Below are positions 15,210-19,496 of a DNA stretch of 19,496 nt, piece by piece. Below the pieces are notes generated by a model. It had not been told where the DNA came from and ran no database searches. It was given only the letters and a program-made list of their open reading frames with translations. Numbering within the stretch: the first letter of the stretch is position 1; the number at the start of each line of letters is the position of its first letter. Made by a program: the position numbers and the translations under genes. The DNA comes from JAFAGX01 sp035501575 (GTDB lineage: Bacteria; Acidobacteriota; Terriglobia; Terriglobales; Acidobacteriaceae), in NCBI GenBank assembly GCA_035501575.1, contig DATJVZ010000018.1:1-19496 (forward strand), given 5' to 3'.

Positions 15210-15821
15210 TCACCCTCTTAGGTAGGGCAACAGCTCCTTGAAGGCAGCTGTACCGGAGGAACGCAGCAGCTCATACGTCATCATCTCAGTTGAGGAAATG
15301 ATGGCGCCCGCAGCGCGCATACGTTCCAGACCGATCTTCCAGTTCGATTTACTGCGGGAACTGACGGCATCTGAGGCAACATGGACGATATAGCCTTCGC
15401 TCAGCGCTCCCAGCGCGGTTTGCATAACGCAGATGTGACTTTCCATTCCGCATAGGAGCGCGGTGTTGCGGGTGCCCGGGAGACGCTTCAACGTCGAGCA
15501 AAAGACTTCGCTGCCAAAGCAGGAAAACATATGCTTGTCGATCGGCTGGGTTTCAGGGAGCAGAGACGCAATCTCTGGGACGGTTTGGCCTAGTCCTTTG
15601 GCGTACTGGGTACTCACGAGAACGGGAATTCTTAAGATGGCGGCAAGCCGAATCAGCAACTGTGAGTTTTTCACCAGCTGCTCCTTCTGAAAGATTGGAG
15701 GGAGAAGTTTTTCTTGAATATCAATGACCACAAGCGCGCAGTGCTCGGGCTTCAGCGTTCGACGAGCGATTTCGGCGGAGTCATCCGTTAACTGTGGAAT
15801 GTTGCCGTGAGCAGTGGTCAT
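15210..15821 (-). CDS. Isochorismatase-family cysteine hydrolase
   Basis: 203 residues from ATG 15821, with AGGAGAG upstream; the frame is open further but without a ribosome site. The cysteine-hydrolase triad of the family is visible: Asp34 in VVIDIQEKL, Lys96 in PIDKHMFSCF and Cys131 in GMESHICVMQTALGAL. The cis-peptide-type GMESHICV block and the YAKGLGQTVPEI loop fit the YcaC-like branch of small single-domain hydrolases, not the isochorismate lyases of siderophore synthesis (no carrier domain and no ent-type neighbours). The substrate is unknown; amides or carbamates are typical. It is preceded by a membrane-protein gene on the same strand ending 90 bases upstream, so cotranscription is plausible. 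Confidence 0.92.
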   Translation of the reverse strand: MTTAHGNIPQLTDDSAEIARRTLKPEHCALVVIDIQEKLLPPIFQKEQLVKNSQLLIRLAAILRIPVLVSTQYAKGLGQTVPEIASLLPETQPIDKHMFSCFGSEVFCSTLKRLPGTRNTALLCGMESHICVMQTALGALSEGYIVHVASDAVSSRSKSNWKIGLERMRAAGAIISSTEMMTYELLRSSGTAAFKELLPYLRG

Positions 15822-15911
15822 GAAATCTCTCCTGTCAGAATCTTCGATCCGCGCTTCCTGATCTGAACGCCCATCAGTTGTAGCTTGGCTTCGGAGCAGG
15901 TATTGCCACAC

Positions 15912-16577
15912 TCATTTGTGGTCTCCTGTGCGCTGCGCAATTTCAACCCGCAATCGATCGCGAAGATTACGGGCAAACGAACACTTGAAGGTTCCGAGTT
16001 GCACCGAGTGGTTGGAGGCAAGCTTAACAGCCACGGACTCTTGCTGGCCTTTTGGCATCGATTTCACATCCCGGATCTGGTCCCACGGGATGGTTGTCCA
16101 TCGAAACCGACGCCGTAATCGAAGTGCGCCAGGGAGGGTCTCAATTCGCCATCCCCAGATGCGTCCGCCATCCCAGAAGAACAGAACCAACGATAAAGCT
16201 CCCAACGGCAAGTTTACCCAGCGTGGATCACGCCCGCCGTTCGGGGCAAGACTGGGCAGCAATAATAATGCGCCCAATGCCCAAATCAGAGGTTCGACCT
16301 GTTCATCCCAGGGCCGCCGCGAGATATCGAAAGAAGCAATTTTTGCCTCAACGGCTGCCGGATTTCTAGAGAGGTTCAACAACCCGGCATAGGCATCGTC
16401 ATCGTTCTTCACAACCCTGAAGCCTAGTTGACCAATCTGGGACGCAATCTCTTGGGCGCATTCTTCGGATTTCGCCTCCACGGTCAGCATGTCTGGCCCC
16501 CAGCCCACAATCTTGATTCCGGAATTCCTACAAAATTCCCGGGTTTGTTGCAGCCACGGCGGGTCTTTGTGATTCAT
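15912..16577 (-). CDS. Hypothetical membrane protein with PH-like C-terminus
   Basis: 221 residues from ATG 16577; no clear ribosome site precedes it. Residues about 11-70 form a soluble alpha/beta-looking segment (CRNSGIKIVGWGPDMLTVEA, then IASQIGQLGFRVV). Two membrane helices follow, about 96-112 (LIWALGALLLLPSL) and 121-136 (VNLPLGALSLVLFFW). The C-terminal part runs ETLPGALRLRRRFRWTTIPW, DQIRDVKSM, SVAVKLASNHSVQLGTF, then a last helix FARNLRDRLRVEIAQR. That is the layout of bacterial PH domains placed after a pair of membrane helices (strand, 'IPW-QI--V', strands, final helix). The assignment is by pattern only. It lies upstream of the isochorismatase-family gene; the functional link is unknown. 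Confidence 0.75.
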   Translation of the reverse strand: MNHKDPPWLQQTREFCRNSGIKIVGWGPDMLTVEAKSEECAQEIASQIGQLGFRVVKNDDDAYAGLLNLSRNPAAVEAKIASFDISRRPWDEQVEPLIWALGALLLLPSLAPNGGRDPRWVNLPLGALSLVLFFWDGGRIWGWRIETLPGALRLRRRFRWTTIPWDQIRDVKSMPKGQQESVAVKLASNHSVQLGTFKCSFARNLRDRLRVEIAQRTGDHK

Positions 16578-16889
16578 GCAACGGAGTTTACCGGATTTCC
16601 GCAGTCGAATTTGAGCGAACCCGGAGTGCGACCAAACTGTCGTAATATCCCGTTAACACCCGATTATTTACTGGCGTTTTTGCTCTGTAACATTATTCGT
16701 CTGCTTTACGGCTGTGTTGCGAATCTTCTTGATTGGCGGTCTCCTGGTATCGCTTGCGCTTCAAGCGCGTCGATAATTGAGAGCTTATAGCATCCGGTCG
16801 GGGACCGGCGGTTTTGGCGTGCTAGCGCCATGCAATGCTCATGCCATCTGATTACATCAAGCTGCGCGGGTGTATCCTGATCATCGCAA
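16578..16889. promoter_or_regulatory. Divergent intergenic region with three packed hairpins
   Basis: It separates the minus-strand membrane protein from the plus-strand YCII gene. Three perfect short inverted repeats stand within 75 bases. GCGCTT-C-AAGCGC occupies 16756-16768. CCGGTC-GGG-GACCGG (16794-16808) is followed by CGGTTTT, which is terminator-like on the plus strand. TGGCG-6-CGCCA occupies 16815-16830. No clear -35/-10 pair was found on either strand. The hairpins may be leader structures, operators or REP-like remnants. Confidence 0.4.
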
Positions 16890-17627
16890 ATGAAAAAAGT
16901 CCTTTTACGTGCTCCCCTCCTTATCAGCATAGTTGCAACTGCGAGCTTTGCGTTCGGACAAGCCAGCACGCAGCCTGACACGAAAACGACCGCATATTTC
17001 GTTGCGTTATTATTTCGCCCCTGGAACGCCCCCCAACTGAGCAGGGAGGCGGCCGAAAAACTTCAGCAAGAGCATATGGCCAACATTCGCAAGTTGGCGG
17101 CCGAACACAAGCTAGTGATCGCGGGACCATTCCTGGACGATACCGCTCTCCGTGGAATCTTCGTCTTTCAAGCCGAGTCCGCAGCGCAGGCACAAGAGTG
17201 GGCCAATAGCGATCCTTCGGTGAAAGCGGGCCGTCTGGCCGTCGAGATTCATGGTCCGTGGCTGATTGATGCTAACGCGATCCACACCGCATCCGCTGCT
17301 GATGAGTTGGAACAGTACACGCTCGTTCTCATGAAGCGTACTGATAAATGGACGTCGGATGCTGTTGGATTTAATTTCGTAGTCAAGGAGTATCCTGCAT
17401 TTGCCAAAGAGATGACAGGACTCGGACATGTGGCAATCGCTGGATTGTTCCCGTTGAGCGTTCCCGGGAAACTACGAGCAGTCACCATCTTTCGCGTCGG
17501 CACCGAGCAAACTGCCAGCTTGCTGAAGGAAGATCCGACCGTGAAAAACGGTCTCCTTGAGCCTGAAACCCACGGTTGGGCAACAGGCAAAGGGGTACTG
17601 GCTTCGGGACAACCGATGCAGCGATGA
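16890..17627 (+). CDS. Secreted tandem YCII-domain protein
   Basis: 245 residues from ATG 16890; no good ribosome site. Residues 1-23 are a signal peptide (MKKVLLRAPLLISIVATASFAFG). Two copies of a dimeric alpha-beta barrel half follow, about 36-124 and 142-230. The copies share 'DP[ST]VK-G-L--E-HG-W' near their ends (DPSVKAGRLAVEIHGPW and DPTVKNGLLEPETHGW) and 'IAGPF/IAGLF' in their middles. The first copy keeps the YCII pattern HMANIRKLAAEHKLVIAGPF; the second is divergent. YCII domains usually occur alone in the cytosol and resemble muconolactone isomerase-like proteins; their activity is mostly unknown. Export and internal duplication are the notable points. The YVTN gene follows 93 bases downstream on the same strand. 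Confidence 0.85.
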   Translation: MKKVLLRAPLLISIVATASFAFGQASTQPDTKTTAYFVALLFRPWNAPQLSREAAEKLQQEHMANIRKLAAEHKLVIAGPFLDDTALRGIFVFQAESAAQAQEWANSDPSVKAGRLAVEIHGPWLIDANAIHTASAADELEQYTLVLMKRTDKWTSDAVGFNFVVKEYPAFAKEMTGLGHVAIAGLFPLSVPGKLRAVTIFRVGTEQTASLLKEDPTVKNGLLEPETHGWATGKGVLASGQPMQR

Positions 17628-17720
17628 CGCCGGCCAGAGCTGGGCGGGTTAATGACGTAATTGTTTTCGCCAGTCACCGGCATCTTTCTGCTAGGTGAAT
17701 CGTCAATTCGGGGATGGGGC

Positions 17721-18731
17721 ATGCGACACAACACCGGCTGGCCAACCTTTCTCTTCCTCTTTTTGTGTTTCGAGATCGGGACGTCGGCAGCGTCGGCTCA
17801 GAACATTCGGCTGTACGTGGACAACAGCGAAGGTGACGATGTCAGCGTCATCGACCTGAAGACGCTGACCACCGTGGATGACATCCGTCTGGCCGACAAA
17901 GTTCACGGGCTGGCGATCCAGGCGGATGGACGGAGGCTGTTTGCGACCATCGAATCCGACAACACTCTGCGCGTGGTAGATACCGCGACTAACAAAATCA
18001 TCGCCACGATCAAGCTGACCGGGCGTCCGAACCAGTGCGCGGTCACACCGGACGGACACTACGTGGCGGTGCCGATCCGCGACAAGAATGCAGTGGACAT
18101 TGTGGACGTGCAGCAGGAAAAGGTAGTGAAAACGCTGCCCGTGAGCAAGCCGCACAACGCGTTCAACGCCGGCAGCAATCGCTACATGTTCGTGAGCGCG
18201 ATGGGGACTAAGCAGGTCAACATCATCGACCTAACGACGATGGCGTACTCGGCGAAGGTGACGGTTGGAGGAATTCCCCGGCCCTACGTCGTGACGCCTG
18301 ACGGCACAACGATGTATGTCGCGGTAACCGACCTGCACGGTTTCATAAAAGTGGACGTGGCGAGTGGCCAGACGCAGCGAGTAGCGATGCCGGCCGAAAA
18401 CCATACGCCGAAGCAACGTGCGTTCGAGCCGAGCAATACGCTGACGCACGGGCTGGCGCTGTCGCCCGATGGGGCGGAGTTATGGGTCACGAGCCTGCTG
18501 GACAATAGCCTGTACGTCTACGACGTGAAGGCGAACAAGATCACGGGGCGGGTGCAGGTTGGCGATGGGCCGAACTGGGTGACGTTCTCGCCCGATGGGA
18601 AATATGTGTGCGTGAGCAATACCGGGACAAATGATGTATCGATTATTGACGTACGGGCGCGGCGCGAAGTAAAACGGGTGAAGGTCGGGAGGGCACCGAA
18701 GCGGGTCGTAGCAGCGGTGGTCGGAGCCTAG
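17721..18731 (+). CDS. Secreted YVTN-family beta-propeller protein
   Basis: 336 residues from ATG 17721, with GGGGATGGGG upstream; an earlier ATG in frame (17661) would put the signal peptide 20 residues inside, so I rejected it. Residues 1-26 are a signal peptide (MRHNTGWPTFLFLFLCFEIG, then TSAASA). The body is six to seven repeats of about 40 residues with the pattern 'LYV-N---DDVSVIDL-T------I--G-----A--PDG--L', for example VTPDGHYVAV, VTPDGTTMYVA, LSPDGAELWVTS and FSPDGKYVCVSN. This is the surface-layer/YVTN propeller family, with an extracytoplasmic scaffold or binding role and no catalytic residues expected. It could be cotranscribed with the YCII gene upstream. Confidence 0.92.
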   Translation: MRHNTGWPTFLFLFLCFEIGTSAASAQNIRLYVDNSEGDDVSVIDLKTLTTVDDIRLADKVHGLAIQADGRRLFATIESDNTLRVVDTATNKIIATIKLTGRPNQCAVTPDGHYVAVPIRDKNAVDIVDVQQEKVVKTLPVSKPHNAFNAGSNRYMFVSAMGTKQVNIIDLTTMAYSAKVTVGGIPRPYVVTPDGTTMYVAVTDLHGFIKVDVASGQTQRVAMPAENHTPKQRAFEPSNTLTHGLALSPDGAELWVTSLLDNSLYVYDVKANKITGRVQVGDGPNWVTFSPDGKYVCVSNTGTNDVSIIDVRARREVKRVKVGRAPKRVVAAVVGA

Positions 18732-18752
18732 TGAGAGGCCTACCTCCGCGCA

Positions 18753-18786
18753 CCCTAACAAATACGACTCATGTAGTCGGTTGGGG
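18753..18786. terminator. Possible two-way hairpin at convergent gene ends
   Basis: CCCTAAC (18753-18759) pairs with GTTGGGG (18780-18786), including one G-T pair, and encloses GACT/AGTC. It lies after the YVTN stop and overlaps the last codons of the minus-strand regulator. No U-run follows. Confidence 0.28.
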
Positions 18787-19496
18787 TTGAACTGCCGGTT
18801 CGGAATGGCGGAGAAGGAGCTGAATTAATTCGCCTTGTCGCCTGACGCCAGTCTTGGAAAAGATGCTCTTGATCTGCGAGCGCACTGTATTTTGGGTTAC
18901 GCCTACCATCTTCGCAATTTCTTGCGGTGCTCGACCGTCACTCAACAACAATGCGACACGACATTCCGCCGGGGTTAATCCGTAGAGCATGTGCAATACT
19001 TCCTTCGTCGGACGCCTAGTCTGTAAAGTATCATTGATAAATGCAACAGCGGTCACCTTTTGAGATGTCTCAAGCACCGAATTGTGAATAGGGCTGATCT
19101 GAACTTGCAGCGGAGGACGCATGCGACGCGAAACAAAAACTGTACCCCTGCCGAAACACCGCTGCCATTCGATGTTCGGACGGCCTGCTCGATCGTCCTT
19201 CCCAACAGACTGGATTCTCCGGGTCGCTCTGCTCGCAAACCATCTCGCGTCCCAAGCAGTCCATCCCCTTCCGCGACACAGGCCGCCGCGCTTCGGTTCA
19301 TGAAAATGATCTCACCTTTAGAACCGAGAAAAAGGACTCCGGTCGGAAGCATATAAAGTGCGCTTTCGGCGCCCTCACTTCGTGACATCAATTGGGACAA
19401 GTTGACATGTAAGCTAAAAGCACGTTTCAGGTGGGGAGCCAGAAACCGGAGAATCTTCAGCTCCGATTCTGCGAACTCTGTGCCTATCGCGATAGA
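18769..19496 (-). pseudogene. LuxR-type HTH regulator, frameshifted, 5' end off the window
   Basis: From the right edge, one frame reads FAESELKILRFLAPHLKRAF and continues through a PAS-like segment (MLPTGVLFLGSKGEIIFMNR, then LLGRTIEQAVRTSNGSGVSAG) to about 19148. The coherent continuation (GTVFVSRRMRPPLQVQISPI, then a LuxR/GerE helix-turn-helix LTPAECRVALLLSDGRAPQE and GVTQNTVRSQIKSIFSKTGV) is in the next frame and ends at TGA 18769. One extra G in the four-G run (CCCC at 19145-19148 on plus) would join the two parts as 'SAGGTVFVS'. It is either a real knockout, slippage-based on/off control, or a consensus error. Without the break it is a transcription factor with an N-terminal sensory region and a C-terminal DNA-binding domain. 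The ligand and targets are unknown. Confidence 0.82.

Noticed and set aside
15210..16577. Isochorismatase gene as part of a siderophore or phenazine cluster
   Set aside because: No isochorismate synthase, carrier protein or adenylation enzyme is nearby; the short single-domain form fits generic cysteine hydrolases.
1..19496. CRISPR arrays, insertion sequences, phage genes, toxin-antitoxin pairs, rRNA
   Set aside because: Scanned for regular repeats, transposase or integrase motifs, rRNA-like blocks and small paired overlapping genes; none was seen.

Overview
The window looks like a chromosomal segment of a mid-to-high GC soil-type bacterium, most probably an Acidobacteriota (Terriglobia/Koribacter-like) genome. 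That placement is inferred from memory of the protein families and is not a search result. The supporting features are a set of small conserved-hypothetical proteins at 5.3-8.9 kb, an M50 protease with a CXXC-rich tail, a secreted YVTN propeller, and the general codon style. There is no phage, IS element or CRISPR array.

Layout. (1) 1-153, minus: the tail-side fragment of a catalase gene running off the left edge, with no N-terminal part. (2) 431-4954, minus: a very large hybrid sensor, CheB methylesterase + CheR methyltransferase + coiled coil + about four PAS domains + HPK7-type (NarX/NreB-like) histidine kinase. (3) 5.0-6.98 kb: a gene-poor, partly AT-rich stretch with a 70-residue unknown protein, a perfect 21-bp palindrome, a doubly frameshifted single-domain response regulator, a small direct/inverted repeat, and the 5' half of a tRNA-Leu gene cut in the anticodon loop. 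(4) 6.98-8.9 kb, plus: four small or secreted proteins of unknown function. (5) 9.2-10.1 kb, plus: a membrane site-2 protease whose N-terminal codons appear to lie in another frame. (6) 10.15-14.05 kb, minus: lower-glycolysis cluster gap - terminator - pgk - macro-domain protein - tpiA. (7) 14.3-15.2 kb, plus: a P-loop kinase (AAA_33/PNK-like) with a long disordered Arg/Gly-rich N-terminus, divergent from gap. (8) 15.2-16.6 kb, minus: a membrane protein of unknown function and an isochorismatase-family hydrolase. (9) 16.9-18.7 kb, plus: a secreted tandem-YCII protein and a secreted YVTN beta-propeller. (10) 18.77-19.5 kb, minus: a LuxR-type regulator broken by one missing base in a G-run, running off the right edge.

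How they work together. The clearest functional unit is the glycolytic cluster, which covers the triose-phosphate to 3-phosphoglycerate steps. A macro-domain (ADP-ribose/O-acetyl-ADP-ribose hydrolase type) gene is inserted between pgk and tpiA with tight spacing, a possible link between NAD-derived metabolites and glycolysis. The giant sensor kinase has no intact partner regulator in the window. Three reading-frame breaks (response regulator, protease N-terminus, LuxR regulator) suggest either real decay or consensus indel errors, and this matters for anyone annotating the contig. I did not find a convincing new multi-gene defence or biosynthetic system.
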